From Polynucleobacter bastaniensis (GTDB taxonomy: Bacteria > Pseudomonadota > Gammaproteobacteria > Burkholderiales > Burkholderiaceae): 64,000 bases of DNA. Positions 41,616-50,394 of the stretch are shown here, in pieces (the stretch's first letter is position 1; each line of letters starts with the position of its first letter). The notes beneath the pieces are model-generated. The model saw only the letters and a program-made list of their open reading frames with translations, ran no database searches and was not told the origin of the DNA. Position numbers and translations under genes: made by a program. The stretch lies in assembly GCF_018882205.1 (NCBI RefSeq), contig NZ_JACVOU010000005.1, positions 62,001 to 126,000 on the forward strand, written 5' to 3'.

Positions 41616-42401
41616 TTAAATCGCCTGAATCTGACCGCCATCCACACGAATCACTGACCCAGTAATGTAGGAGGCATTTTTACTGGCCAGAAACGCCGCA
41701 GCATCTCCATACTCTTGTGGATCACCATAACGCCCCATCGGAATTTGTCTCAAGCTAGCTTGAACAACGGAGTCGTAGCTCACATTTTCACGTTGAGCAC
41801 GTGCTTCATCTAATTGACGCAAGCGATCGGTTGCCACACGGCCTGGCATGATCACATTCACAGTAATACCATCGGCTGCCACTTCTGCCGCTAAGGTTTT
41901 AGACCAGGCCAGCAATGCAGCACGCAAGGTGTTGGAGATCGCAAGATTTTTAATCGGGGCAATGGCACCTGAAGTGGTACTCGTAATAATGCGACCCCAT
42001 TTACGTTGACGCATTCCTGGTAGAACTCGGTCAGTGATACTGATGAGTGATAGCACCATGTCGTTAAAACTCTTTTGCCACAAAGCGGGATCTTGTCCTG
42101 CCGCTAATGTTGGAGGAGGTCCGCCGGTATTGTTTACCAGGATATCAATCGGACCTAATTCCTTTTCTACCTTACTCACCAAGTTGTCAATCAAAGATGC
42201 ATCAGACAGATCCCAGCTCAGAGCTAAAGCTGTTCCACCGGCAGCTTCAATCAATTCAACTGATTTTTTTAATCCCTCGGGATTGCGGCCAGTCACCGCC
42301 ACTTTGACGCCTTCACGCGCCAAGGAAACGGCCATCGCCTGTCCTAAACCTCGGCTAGATGCCAAAACTAGTGCAACCTTACCTTTGAGTCCTAAATCCA
42401 T
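41616..42401 (-). CDS. Short-chain dehydrogenase/reductase (SDR)
   Basis: A 261-residue classical SDR. The cofactor motif is a variant, VLASSRGLGQAMAVSLAREG (T-G-x3-G-x-G replaced by ASSRGLG), as in a recognised subgroup of SDR oxidoreductases. NNTGGPPP replaces NNAG. The catalytic region shows a Ser in TSTTSGAIAPIKNLAISNTLRAALLAWSKTL. However, the usual YxxxK is read as ISNTLRAAL, so the Tyr and Lys appear to be missing. It overlaps the downstream permease region closely (five bases apart). Substrate unknown. Confidence 0.82.
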   Translation of the reverse strand: MDLGLKGKVALVLASSRGLGQAMAVSLAREGVKVAVTGRNPEGLKKSVELIEAAGGTALALSWDLSDASLIDNLVSKVEKELGPIDILVNNTGGPPPTLAAGQDPALWQKSFNDMVLSLISITDRVLPGMRQRKWGRIITSTTSGAIAPIKNLAISNTLRAALLAWSKTLAAEVAADGITVNVIMPGRVATDRLRQLDEARAQRENVSYDSVVQASLRQIPMGRYGDPQEYGDAAAFLASKNASYITGSVIRVDGGQIQAI

Positions 42402-42443
42402 GTCTTCTCCAATATTGTTATATGTACTGTCATTCTAGAATGC

Positions 42444-42896
42444 CTACTGCCCAAGAGGTGGAGGCAGATTGCCAGCGTACTTATAAAGTACCACCTCATA
42501 CTCTTTCAAAATTTGTGCCAAGGCTTCCTGCTGGCCCTGCACCAATGCCTGAGGAGAGCTGTCTTTAAGTGCAACTCTCTTGGAATAGCGGTTTTTACCA
42601 ATCACTGGATTGCGCTTTTGGGGATCAGTTGCAGTAAGGAAAAATTCAATCGTTACAATAGCCTCGGGACGAACCCGATAATCACCATAGAACTCTTCTA
42701 TGGATATCTGCAAGATGTAGTACGGAAAGAAGCTATTATTTTGCTGTTTCCGAACATCACTCCACACTCCAGCCAAGGAATAGACATTGACTGCACCACT
42801 CAAGCTAACTTGAGCGTGGCTTGCATCGACTTGCGACCAAACCGCCACTGGAGAGATTAAATTTGAAGAATTGGGGTCCGAAATGCTCATAGGCAA
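42444..42896 (-). CDS. Unassigned protein, weak resemblance to PqiC-type auxiliary lipoproteins
   Basis: A 150-residue protein that I do not recognise with confidence. It has a serine/asparagine-rich N-terminus without a signal peptide or lipobox. A middle beta-rich part (YILQISIEEFYGDY, AIVTIEFFLTATDP) and a helical end (LVQGQQEALAQILKEYEVVLY) resemble the C-terminal half of ABC-type transport auxiliary lipoproteins (DUF330/PqiC). If so, the lipoprotein signal and first half are missing and the gene may be a truncated remnant. A start at the second Met (residue 3) is equally possible. It lies between tRNA-Arg (upstream on this strand) and the SDR gene. Confidence 0.5.
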   Translation of the reverse strand: MPMSISDPNSSNLISPVAVWSQVDASHAQVSLSGAVNVYSLAGVWSDVRKQQNNSFFPYYILQISIEEFYGDYRVRPEAIVTIEFFLTATDPQKRNPVIGKNRYSKRVALKDSSPQALVQGQQEALAQILKEYEVVLYKYAGNLPPPLGQ

Positions 42897-42934
42897 ACTA
42901 TAAGGGATCTATATGAGACCACTATGAAATGCCC

Positions 42935-42971
42935 AAAAAAGAAAAAGGGCCCAGTTTTTCAACTAGGCCCT
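42935..42971 (-). terminator. Rho-independent terminator after tRNA-Arg
   Basis: On the minus strand AGGGCC-T-AGTT pairs with AACT-G-GGCCCT (42946-42971) across a GAAA tetraloop, with one G-U wobble, followed by TTTTCTTTTTT. It starts nine bases after the tRNA 3' end. Confidence 0.93.
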
Positions 42972-42979
42972 GTAAGGGT

Positions 42980-43056
42980 TGGTGCGGCTGGCAGGAATTG
43001 AACCCACGACCCCTTGGTTCGTAGCCAAGTACTCTATCCAGCTGAGCTACAGCCGC
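42980..43056 (-). tRNA. tRNA-Arg (anticodon ACG)
   Basis: On the minus strand a 77-base tRNA: acceptor GCGGCTG pairs with CAGCCGC, discriminator A, encoded CCA (42980-42982). The anticodon arm CTTGG-CTACGAA-CCAAG gives ACG, whose A34 is normally edited to inosine to read CGU/CGC/CGA. The T-arm GTGGGTTCAATTCCTGC is present. Confidence 0.96.
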
Positions 43057-43074
43057 AACAGCCATAATTATGCC

Positions 43075-43575
43075 ATGGAAGAGAAGAACTACATCACACC
43101 CGCTGGTCACGAGCGCATCAAAAGAGAGCTTTTACAGCTCTTAAACTTCGATCGACCAGAGGTTGTCAAGGTTGTTCACTGGGCCGCCTCCAACGGTGAC
43201 CGCTCCGAGAATGGTGACTATATTTATGGAAAAAAGCGACTTCGGGAGATAGATCGCCGGATTCGCTTCCTGAATCAGCGCCTTGAATTTGCTGTCGTGG
43301 TCGATAACCAGGCCAGAAAATCGGGTGAAGCCGATGCCGAGCAGATCTTTTTTGGGGCTACCGTGACTTATGAGAACTTAGAAGGCGTCGATGCTGGCAA
43401 AAAGACGAGCATCACGATTGTGGGCGTCGATGAGGTTGATTTAGATCTGGGTCACGTCAGCTGGGTATCACCTATAGCCAAAGCCTTAATCAAGTCGCGC
43501 CTGGGTGATTGCGTCAAAATTCAGACGCCAACCGGCCCAACTGAGATTGAAATCCTAGATGTTCAATACCAGTAA
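43075..43575 (+). CDS. greB: Transcription elongation factor GreB
   Basis: A 166-residue Gre factor that rescues backtracked RNA polymerase by stimulating transcript cleavage. The start at ATG 43075 (MEEKNYITPAGHERIKREL) fits the family; the frame is open upstream through the opposite-strand tRNA but that is chance. The N-terminal coiled coil carries the acidic tip HWAASNGDRSENGDYIYGKKRLREIDRRI, in which the GDRSENGDY form is typical of GreB. The C-terminal FKBP-like domain ends the protein. It is convergent with spoT, a few bases apart. Confidence 0.94.
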   Translation: MEEKNYITPAGHERIKRELLQLLNFDRPEVVKVVHWAASNGDRSENGDYIYGKKRLREIDRRIRFLNQRLEFAVVVDNQARKSGEADAEQIFFGATVTYENLEGVDAGKKTSITIVGVDEVDLDLGHVSWVSPIAKALIKSRLGDCVKIQTPTGPTEIEILDVQYQ

Positions 43576-43592
43576 TTGGGATCTATAGGGGT

Positions 43593-45938
43593 TTAGCTAA
43601 CCCGAACGCGAGTCACGCGCATCACATCATGGTTTGCACGCAAACTACGCATGACCTTAGCGAGATGTAAGCGGTCTGATACCTGAATGGTGAAACGAAT
43701 GGTGACAGCGTCTTCTTTATAGCGATCATCCATCGATACATTCATGATGTTGGAATCTGCAGCAGTCACACTACTTGCCACTCTAGCTAATACGCCTTTG
43801 CCTTGGCAGGTATCAATCGCTAGGTCAACCTCAAACTCCCGATTGACCTCTTTACCCCACTCGACCTCTACCCACTTATCACTATCTTTAGAGAGCATTC
43901 TGAGGGCTACTTGGCAGTCATTAGTATGCACCTGCAAACCCTCGCCTTTGCCAAGATAGCCAATAATGTTGTCTCCAGGAATTGGGTGACAACAAGTTTG
44001 AAAATGAATCGAGTTTCCTTCGCGACCATCAACCAAGATGGCTTGCCGCTGATGATGGTGTGAGGCAATTTCTTGTTGGGGAGAGACCCAGTCTGCCGCG
44101 CCCAAGCGCATTTGGTCAGAGCCACCCTCATCATCAATCAAAATATTTAAGCGAATTGCCAGCTCTTGAGAAGATCTGCGGCCAAGGGCAATATTGACAC
44201 AAGCTTCTTCACGTGTTTTATCGCCAGTCCAATGCAATAACTTTTCCCAGAGCTCTGGTGATAGCAGTCCAGCATCAACTCCCTGTTGACGTAATGCGCC
44301 AGCCAAAAGACGTTCACCTAACTGTAAAGACTCAGCATAGTGCTTGGTCTTCAGTGAATGGCGAATCGAGGCACGGGCTTTACCTGTCCTCACAAATGCT
44401 AACCAACCTGGATTGGGTTGAGAGTTTGCAGATGTCACTACCTCGACAATATCGCTGTTCTTTAGCTCGCTACGCAGAGGTAACTGCATGCCGTTAATCT
44501 TAACTGCTACGCAAGTATTGCCTACATCGCTATGGATGGAGTAAGCAAAATCAAGAGCGGTAGCGCCACGTGGTAAAGCCCTAATCTGTCCTTTCGGCGT
44601 AAAGACGTAAACCGCATCTGGAAACAAATCGATTTTGACGTGCTCTAAGAATTCTTGAGAATCCCCGCTGCTATCCTGAATATCAATTAAGGATTGCAGC
44701 CATTGGTGTGCACGGTTTTGCACCTCACTCATGTCCGGACCGCCATCTTTGTATGCCCAGTGCGCAGCAACGCCTGCTTCAGCAACTGCATGCATATCGC
44801 CAGTACGTATCTGAAACTCTACCGGCACCCCTGATGGTCCCAGTAGCGTCGTATGTAAAGACTGATAACCATTGAGCTTAGGAATAGCAATGTAATCCTT
44901 AAACTTTCCAGGCATGGGTTTGTACAGTGCGTGCAAAATGCCGAGCGCACGATAGCACTCATCAATTGAATGGACCGTCACTCTAAATGCATAAACATCA
45001 AGCACCTGAGAAAAGCTCAAATGCTTACTGCGCATTTTGTGGTAAATACTAAAAAGCGTTTTTTCTCGACCTTGTAAATCAACCTCGAGATTGACTTTTG
45101 CAAAGGCCGTCCGAGCATTCTGCAAAATCTTTTCTACCATCTCTTTACGGTTACCACGCGCCCGCTTCACTGCATCTTCAATTACCCTGAAGCGCATGGG
45201 CATGGAGTAGCGGAAACTCAAGTCCTGTAAGTCGCGGTAAATAACGTTCAGCCCTAGGCGGTGGGCAATCGGAGCGTAGATCTCAATTGTTTCAGCTGCT
45301 ACCCGGCGACGCTTCTCCATTGGGACAGCATCGAGCGTACGCATATTGTGCGTACGATCGGCGAGCTTGACCAAAATCACCCGGACATCGCGCGCCATAG
45401 CCATAAACATCTTACGGAAGCTTTCGGCTTGCGCCTCTGCATGACTTTGGAACTCCAACTTATCGAGCTTAGTCAAGCCCTCTACGAGCTCTGCCACCTT
45501 GCTGCCAAACTTACCCACTAGGTCTGCTTGAGTACAACCCGTATCCTCAATCACATCATGCATTAAAGCTGCCATGATGGATGACGCGTCTAAGCGCCAG
45601 GTAGCGCACAGCTCAGCAACTGCTACCGGATGAGTAATGTAAGGTTCACCGCTATGGCGATACTGACCTAGGTGAGCCGCATCAGCAAAATGAAAGGCTT
45701 GTTTAATGAGAGCAACTTCATCAGGCTTGAGATAGCCCAATTTAGAAATCAGCCCATCAATCGAAACAACTTGGTGCTTTAGCGGTAATGCAGGCGCAGA
45801 GGTTGGGCCAAATAGATGTCGACTCGATTGAGCCAACAAAGTTGCGATGATGGAAGACTTATCACCACTAGCGATCTCTTTAGGCGAGATCTGACCTTTG
45901 AGTTCCGATGTGTTTGGGTCGCCTAAGGGGAGCTCCAC
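43593..45938 (-). CDS. spoT: Bifunctional (p)ppGpp synthetase/hydrolase
   Basis: A 781-residue RelA/SpoT homolog that makes and degrades the stringent-response alarmone. The N-terminal HD hydrolase domain is intact: HPVAVAEL and LMHDVIEDTGC with His127-Asp128. The synthetase domain follows (YRDLQDLSFRYSMP, then DVYAFRVTVHSIDECYRALG), then the TGS domain (VYVFTPKGQIRALPRGATALDFAYSIHSDVG) and a C-terminal ACT domain (ARVASSVTAADSNIMNVSM). The start is GTG 45938, 15 bases after rpoZ. The gmk-rpoZ-spoT order couples purine nucleotides, RNA polymerase and the alarmone. Confidence 0.95.
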   Translation of the reverse strand: MELPLGDPNTSELKGQISPKEIASGDKSSIIATLLAQSSRHLFGPTSAPALPLKHQVVSIDGLISKLGYLKPDEVALIKQAFHFADAAHLGQYRHSGEPYITHPVAVAELCATWRLDASSIMAALMHDVIEDTGCTQADLVGKFGSKVAELVEGLTKLDKLEFQSHAEAQAESFRKMFMAMARDVRVILVKLADRTHNMRTLDAVPMEKRRRVAAETIEIYAPIAHRLGLNVIYRDLQDLSFRYSMPMRFRVIEDAVKRARGNRKEMVEKILQNARTAFAKVNLEVDLQGREKTLFSIYHKMRSKHLSFSQVLDVYAFRVTVHSIDECYRALGILHALYKPMPGKFKDYIAIPKLNGYQSLHTTLLGPSGVPVEFQIRTGDMHAVAEAGVAAHWAYKDGGPDMSEVQNRAHQWLQSLIDIQDSSGDSQEFLEHVKIDLFPDAVYVFTPKGQIRALPRGATALDFAYSIHSDVGNTCVAVKINGMQLPLRSELKNSDIVEVVTSANSQPNPGWLAFVRTGKARASIRHSLKTKHYAESLQLGERLLAGALRQQGVDAGLLSPELWEKLLHWTGDKTREEACVNIALGRRSSQELAIRLNILIDDEGGSDQMRLGAADWVSPQQEIASHHHQRQAILVDGREGNSIHFQTCCHPIPGDNIIGYLGKGEGLQVHTNDCQVALRMLSKDSDKWVEVEWGKEVNREFEVDLAIDTCQGKGVLARVASSVTAADSNIMNVSMDDRYKEDAVTIRFTIQVSDRLHLAKVMRSLRANHDVMRVTRVRVS

Positions 45939-45953
45939 AACGGAACCCCTAAA

Positions 45954-46157
45954 TTACAAAGGTACTTTGGTCAACATGTCACGGTCGGTTACACCAGCAG
46001 CAACTTCACGTAATGCAACTACAGTTGCTTTATCTCTGGACTCAACACGTGGGGAGTGACCTTGAACTAATTGACGTGCGCGATAAGTCGCGGCCAATAC
46101 CAGCTCAAAACGATTAGGGATAGTTTTTAGACAATCTTCTACGGTAATACGGGCCAT
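45954..46157 (-). CDS. rpoZ: RNA polymerase omega subunit
   Basis: A 67-residue omega subunit that assists beta' folding and forms one ppGpp site on RNA polymerase in proteobacteria. [30 protein letters not shown] is the conserved N-terminal half. It lies between gmk and spoT on the same strand, the standard arrangement. Confidence 0.96.
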   Translation of the reverse strand: MARITVEDCLKTIPNRFELVLAATYRARQLVQGHSPRVESRDKATVVALREVAAGVTDRDMLTKVPL

Positions 46158-46202
46158 GCTGGACTCACTTAAATTTAGCTTTGATACCCATAGGATAACT
46201 GA

Positions 46203-46853
46203 TTAGACACCGAGGCGCTTTAAAAGCGCAGGGTTACGAGCCATAATCGGCCCTGAGCGCAATCGGCTGGCTGCGACCACCTGTCGTAAATCAATCAATG
46301 CCCGCTCAAAATCATCGTTGATCACAATGAAATCGGCTTCGTGAGCATGCTGGAGCTCTAAATGCGCAGCAGCCAATCTCTTCTGAATAGTGGCTTCATC
46401 ATCCTGACCCCGTTTGCGCAAGCGCTCTTCTAGGGCTTCAAATGAAGGTGGGAAGATAAAGATCCACTGCACTTCAGGAATAATTTGACGAATCTGCTGC
46501 GCGCCCTGCCAATCGATTTCTAACATGACATCGCGCCCGGTTTTCATCTGCGCCTCAATCCAGGCTTTGGATGTACCGTAAAAATTGCCGTGTACCTCAG
46601 CATGCTCCAAAAAATTGCCTTGGTCACGCTCGGCGATAAATGCATCTCTCTTAATAAAGCGATAGTCCTTGCCATCTATCTCACCCGGTCTTGGCGCGCG
46701 CGTTGTTGTTGAGAGTGACAACTTAAGGGCTGCATCCTCTTGTAACAAGGCATTCACTAAAGAAGATTTGCCGGCTCCTGATGGAGCGACGATCATCAGC
46801 ATGCTGCCTTGGTAGGCAGGAGTTAAATTTGCTTTAGGTTTAGGGCTTGCCAT
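46203..46853 (-). CDS. gmk: Guanylate kinase
   Basis: A 216-residue P-loop kinase that phosphorylates GMP to GDP. P-loop APSGAGKSS at residues 23-31; the GMP-binding segment LSTTTRAPRPGEIDGKDYRF and FLEHAEVHGNFYGTSK follow. The first 16 residues are a family-variable extension. It is preceded by yicC and followed by rpoZ. Confidence 0.96.
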   Translation of the reverse strand: MASPKPKANLTPAYQGSMLMIVAPSGAGKSSLVNALLQEDAALKLSLSTTTRAPRPGEIDGKDYRFIKRDAFIAERDQGNFLEHAEVHGNFYGTSKAWIEAQMKTGRDVMLEIDWQGAQQIRQIIPEVQWIFIFPPSFEALEERLRKRGQDDEATIQKRLAAAHLELQHAHEADFIVINDDFERALIDLRQVVAASRLRSGPIMARNPALLKRLGV

Positions 46854-46874
46854 AATAATTTGTAGAAATAATGC

Positions 46875-47813
46875 TTACTCTAAATTTTGCACTTGTTCAC
46901 GCATTTGCTCAATCAAAAGCTTGAGCTCTAAAGCGGCTTGCGTACATTCTTCTGAAACCGATTTGGAGCTCAGGGTATTGGCTTCACGATTGAGTTCCTG
47001 CATGAGGAAATCTAAACGCTTACCTACCGGGCCCTTGCCTGCTAGGGCGGAATCGACTACTTGAAGATGGGTCTTTAAGCGCGCAAACTCTTCTGCCACA
47101 TCGATACGCACGGCATACAGTACAACCTCTTGACGGATACGCTCCATCAACTCGGTGCCAGACCCACTAATTTTGCCTTGCTCTTGAGCAGCTAATGCTT
47201 CTGCCAAGCGCTCGGTAAGCTTCTCTTGATACTGGGTGACATAGACTGGAACCTTTGGTTCGATCGCTTTAACAATCTCACGCATCTTGCTGGTGATAGT
47301 AGTTAGGACCGTTACCAAGGCTTTGCCTTCGGCATGGCGACTATCCATTAGAGCAGCTAAGGCAGCGCGGCCGGCTTCCACAGTAGCGGCAATCCAACCC
47401 TCTTCTTCACCTCTCGGCTCAGAAACAATTCCGGGCCAGCGCAAAATATCGGCGATACGCAAGGTTTCTGCATTCGGAAAAGCAACTTGAGCATGCTCCT
47501 GAAGGGTATAGAGAGCGTCTAGGCGATCCTTATTTAAGGCGCCCAAAGCATGGGGATTGGCTTTGACCGCTCCAGCAGCACCCGAATTAACCCGCCATGC
47601 TGCCCGAAACTCGACCTTGCCCCGAGAAAGGCATTGTGTAGCCAATTCTCGTAAGGCAGGCTCAGCCCCGCGACACTCGTCCGGAAGACGAAAGCCCAAA
47701 TCCAGAAAGCGGCTGTTGACAGCCCGACATTCCACTTGCAGATCAGCAACTACGCCAGCTCCTAGGGAGACTTGGCGAGAAGCGCTGCCATAACCAGTCA
47801 TGCTCGATATCAT
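46875..47813 (-). CDS. yicC: YicC family endoribonuclease-like protein
   Basis: About 312 residues from ATG 47813 (MISSMTGYGSASR), the family start; the frame extends nine residues upstream. The YicC_N domain (SMTGYGSA, VECRAVNSRFLDLGFRLPDE) and the C-terminal DUF1732 domain (GKRLDFLMQELNREANTLSSKS) are complete. E. coli YicC is described as an endoribonuclease that can act on small RNAs. It is divergent from rph, another RNA-processing gene, 32 bases away. Confidence 0.93.
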   Translation of the reverse strand: MISSMTGYGSASRQVSLGAGVVADLQVECRAVNSRFLDLGFRLPDECRGAEPALRELATQCLSRGKVEFRAAWRVNSGAAGAVKANPHALGALNKDRLDALYTLQEHAQVAFPNAETLRIADILRWPGIVSEPRGEEEGWIAATVEAGRAALAALMDSRHAEGKALVTVLTTITSKMREIVKAIEPKVPVYVTQYQEKLTERLAEALAAQEQGKISGSGTELMERIRQEVVLYAVRIDVAEEFARLKTHLQVVDSALAGKGPVGKRLDFLMQELNREANTLSSKSVSEECTQAALELKLLIEQMREQVQNLE

Positions 47814-47845
47814 AGGGACATTGTAGATCTTTAGGAACACGCACC

Positions 47846-48577
47846 ATGACTCAGCACAACATCACCCGTCCTAGTGGCCGCACCCCTACGCAATTGCGCC
47901 CTGTGACCATCAGCCGTGCCTTTACCAAGCATGCTGAAGGCTCTGTTCTGATTGCGTTTGGCGATACAAAGGTACTCTGTACGGCCAGCGTACTAGAAAA
48001 GGTGCCTCCCCATAAAAAAGGTTCTGGAGAAGGTTGGGTTACCGCTGAATACGGCATGCTCCCGCGCTCTACTCATGCCCGTAGTGACCGTGAAGCAGCT
48101 CGCGGCAAACAGTCTGGTCGTACACAAGAGATTCAGCGTTTGATCGGCCGTGCGATGCGTAGCGTCTTTGATCTAAAAGTATTGGGCGAGCGAACAATCC
48201 ATTTAGATTGCGATGTCTTACAAGCAGACGGTGGAACACGAACTGCATCGATTACCGGTGCTTATGTTGCAGCACGTGATGCGATCAACACCCTTCTGGA
48301 AAGTGGCGCCCTTAAAGCAGACCCGATCATCGACAGCGTTGCAGCGATTTCTGTAGGCATCTACCAAGGCGTACCCGTACTCGATTTAGATTACCCAGAA
48401 GACTCTTCTTGTGACACCGATATGAATGTCGTTATGACCGGTAAAGGCGGCATGATTGAAGTGCAAGGCACTGCTGAAGGTCCCGCCTTCTCCCGCACTG
48501 AATTAAATGCTTTGTTAGATCTGGCCGAAGAAGGTATCCGTGATTTAACTCAGTTACAAAAAGAAGCCTTCAAATAA
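47846..48577 (+). CDS. rph: Ribonuclease PH
   Basis: A 243-residue phosphorolytic exoribonuclease that trims tRNA 3' ends. [32 protein letters not shown] near the N-terminus, [22 protein letters not shown] with the phosphate-binding Arg/Gly residues, and [19 protein letters not shown] are diagnostic. It starts the small + strand run rph-rdgB-hemW. Confidence 0.96.
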   Translation: MTQHNITRPSGRTPTQLRPVTISRAFTKHAEGSVLIAFGDTKVLCTASVLEKVPPHKKGSGEGWVTAEYGMLPRSTHARSDREAARGKQSGRTQEIQRLIGRAMRSVFDLKVLGERTIHLDCDVLQADGGTRTASITGAYVAARDAINTLLESGALKADPIIDSVAAISVGIYQGVPVLDLDYPEDSSCDTDMNVVMTGKGGMIEVQGTAEGPAFSRTELNALLDLAEEGIRDLTQLQKEAFK

Positions 48578-48591
48578 AAGATCAAAGGTAG

Positions 48592-49194
48592 ATGGTGCAA
48601 AAGCTCGTTCTCGCCTCTAACAATACCGACAAGGTTCGTGAATTTCAGGAGCTCTTGGCGCCGTTTCACTTTCAGGTCATCCCTCAGGGTGAGTTGGGCA
48701 TTCCGTCAGCAGAAGAGCCACACCATACGTTTATTGAGAATGCCCTTGCTAAGGCGCGTCATGCCAGCGCTGTGAGCAGCTTACCTGCACTTGCCGATGA
48801 CTCCGGCATTTGTGCCCATGCATTGGATGGAGCGCCTGGAGTGTACTCAGCGCGTTACGCAGGCCTTGATAGCGACAATATTGCCAACAATCAAAAGCTG
48901 ATTGCAGCATTGCAGAACAAAGCTGATCGTGGAGCGCACTATGTTTGCGCCCTAGTGATGGTCAATAGCGCTAATGATCCAGAACCACTGATTGTGCAAG
49001 CCCGCTGGTATGGGCAAATCATTGATGATGCTCAGGGTGATCATGGTTTTGGTTATGACCCCTACTTTTTTATACCAGAGCTGGGCAAGACCGTCGCCCA
49101 ATTAGAGCCCTCTGAGAAAAACCAGATCAGTCATCGTGGCCAAGCCTTGCGTGAACTCATTACTCAACTCCAAATTCGTGCTCAATACGCTTAA
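48592..49194 (+). CDS. rdgB: XTP/dITP (non-canonical purine NTP) pyrophosphatase
   Basis: A 200-residue HAM1/RdgB enzyme that removes deaminated purine nucleotides from the pool. The family start is LVLASNNTDKVREFQELL; ETFIENALAKARHA-like TFIENALAKARHAS follows, and ADDSGICAHALDGAPGVYSARYAG carries the catalytic Asp. FGYDPYFFIPELGKTVAQL is the substrate region. It is 14 bases after rph and overlaps or abuts hemW. Confidence 0.95.
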   Translation: MVQKLVLASNNTDKVREFQELLAPFHFQVIPQGELGIPSAEEPHHTFIENALAKARHASAVSSLPALADDSGICAHALDGAPGVYSARYAGLDSDNIANNQKLIAALQNKADRGAHYVCALVMVNSANDPEPLIVQARWYGQIIDDAQGDHGFGYDPYFFIPELGKTVAQLEPSEKNQISHRGQALRELITQLQIRAQYA

Positions 49195-50368
49195 TTCTGT
49201 TTCGGCTACGCAGCCAAAACTCATTGCCCTGCCTCCGCTGTCTTTGTATATTCACTTTCCGTGGTGTGAAAAGAAATGTCCTTACTGCGATTTCAACTCG
49301 CATCAAATTAAGGATGGCAAGCAAGGTTTTGATGAAGCGCGTTATATCAAGGCACTCATTGCCGATCTAGAGACAGAGTTACCTCGCGTATGGGGGCGTC
49401 AAGTACACAGCATCTTTATTGGTGGCGGTACTCCCAGCTTGTTATCTGCCAATGGCATGAATGAACTCCTTTCAGCCGTTCGGGCACGGGTGAACTTAGA
49501 GCCCGACTGTGAGATCACTATGGAAGCCAATCCCGGATCCGTTGAGACTGAGAAGTTTGCCGGCTTTGCTAAGGCAGGAATCAATCGCGTCTCTTTAGGT
49601 ATTCAGAGTTTTCAGGATGCACATCTCAAAGCTTTGGGACGCATTCATAATAGTGAAGAAGCCAAGCGAGCAATTACAATTGCTCTGCAACACTTCAAAT
49701 CAGTCAATCTCGATCTCATGTTTGGCTTACCCACTCAAACTTTAGAAGCCGCAAGATCGGATATTGAAACTGCTCTCTCATTTCAGACTCCACACCTGTC
49801 TTTCTACAACCTCACTCTAGAACCTAATACCTACTTTGCGAGCTTTCCCCCAAAGCTTCCCAGTGAAGAAGAGATTGATGCAATCTTTGAGCAGAACCTA
49901 AACCTGCTTGAGATAGCAGGCTATCGACGTTACGAGGTATCTGCGTACGCCAAAAAAGATCAGGAGTGCAAACACAATCTCAATTACTGGCGCTTTGGTG
50001 ATTACATCGGAATAGGTGCAGGCGCACATGGAAAGATTTCCTTCCCTGACAAAATTACGCGACAGGTACGAGAACGTCATCCAGAAACCTATATGCAGGC
50101 GATGGAGACTAAAGGCAATGCCTTGATCGAGGCGAAAGAAATTCCGGCGAAAGATCTCCCATTTGAATTCATGCTCAATACCTTGCGGTTGACTAATGGT
50201 GTGGATACCGTCACCTTTAGCGAGCGCACTGGCTTGCCACTCAATGTAGTGTCAAAAGGATTGGATGAGGCGACTAAAAAAGGTTTGTTAGATTCAAACC
50301 CTAACAAGCTCAAAGCAACGGAACAAGGATTGCGCTATCTGAATAACTTACAAGAAATATTCTTGTAA
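49178..50368 (+). CDS. hemW: Radical SAM family heme chaperone HemW
   Basis: A radical SAM protein of the HemW family that inserts heme into target proteins; earlier called oxygen-independent coproporphyrinogen oxidase-like. The cluster motif CEKKCPYC lies at residues 30-37 of the proposed protein (IHFPWCEKKCPYCDFNSH). GGGTPSLLSANGMNELL, EITMEANPGSVE and GINRVSLGIQSF follow. The start is uncertain: GTG 49178 gives about 396 residues and a 17-base overlap with rdgB, while ATG 49136 gives a 59-base overlap. The Cys of the fourth position that distinguishes true CPO enzymes (CxxxCxxCxC) is absent, in agreement with HemW. Confidence 0.92.
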   Translation: MLNTLNSVSATQPKLIALPPLSLYIHFPWCEKKCPYCDFNSHQIKDGKQGFDEARYIKALIADLETELPRVWGRQVHSIFIGGGTPSLLSANGMNELLSAVRARVNLEPDCEITMEANPGSVETEKFAGFAKAGINRVSLGIQSFQDAHLKALGRIHNSEEAKRAITIALQHFKSVNLDLMFGLPTQTLEAARSDIETALSFQTPHLSFYNLTLEPNTYFASFPPKLPSEEEIDAIFEQNLNLLEIAGYRRYEVSAYAKKDQECKHNLNYWRFGDYIGIGAGAHGKISFPDKITRQVRERHPETYMQAMETKGNALIEAKEIPAKDLPFEFMLNTLRLTNGVDTVTFSERTGLPLNVVSKGLDEATKKGLLDSNPNKLKATEQGLRYLNNLQEIFL

Positions 50369-50394
50369 ATCTCTAGTAAGCATAAGATCTGGAC

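Noticed and set aside
42979..43074. N-terminal extension of the greB frame by 32 codons
   Set aside because: The extension runs through the opposite-strand tRNA-Arg gene; the family start is at ATG 43075.
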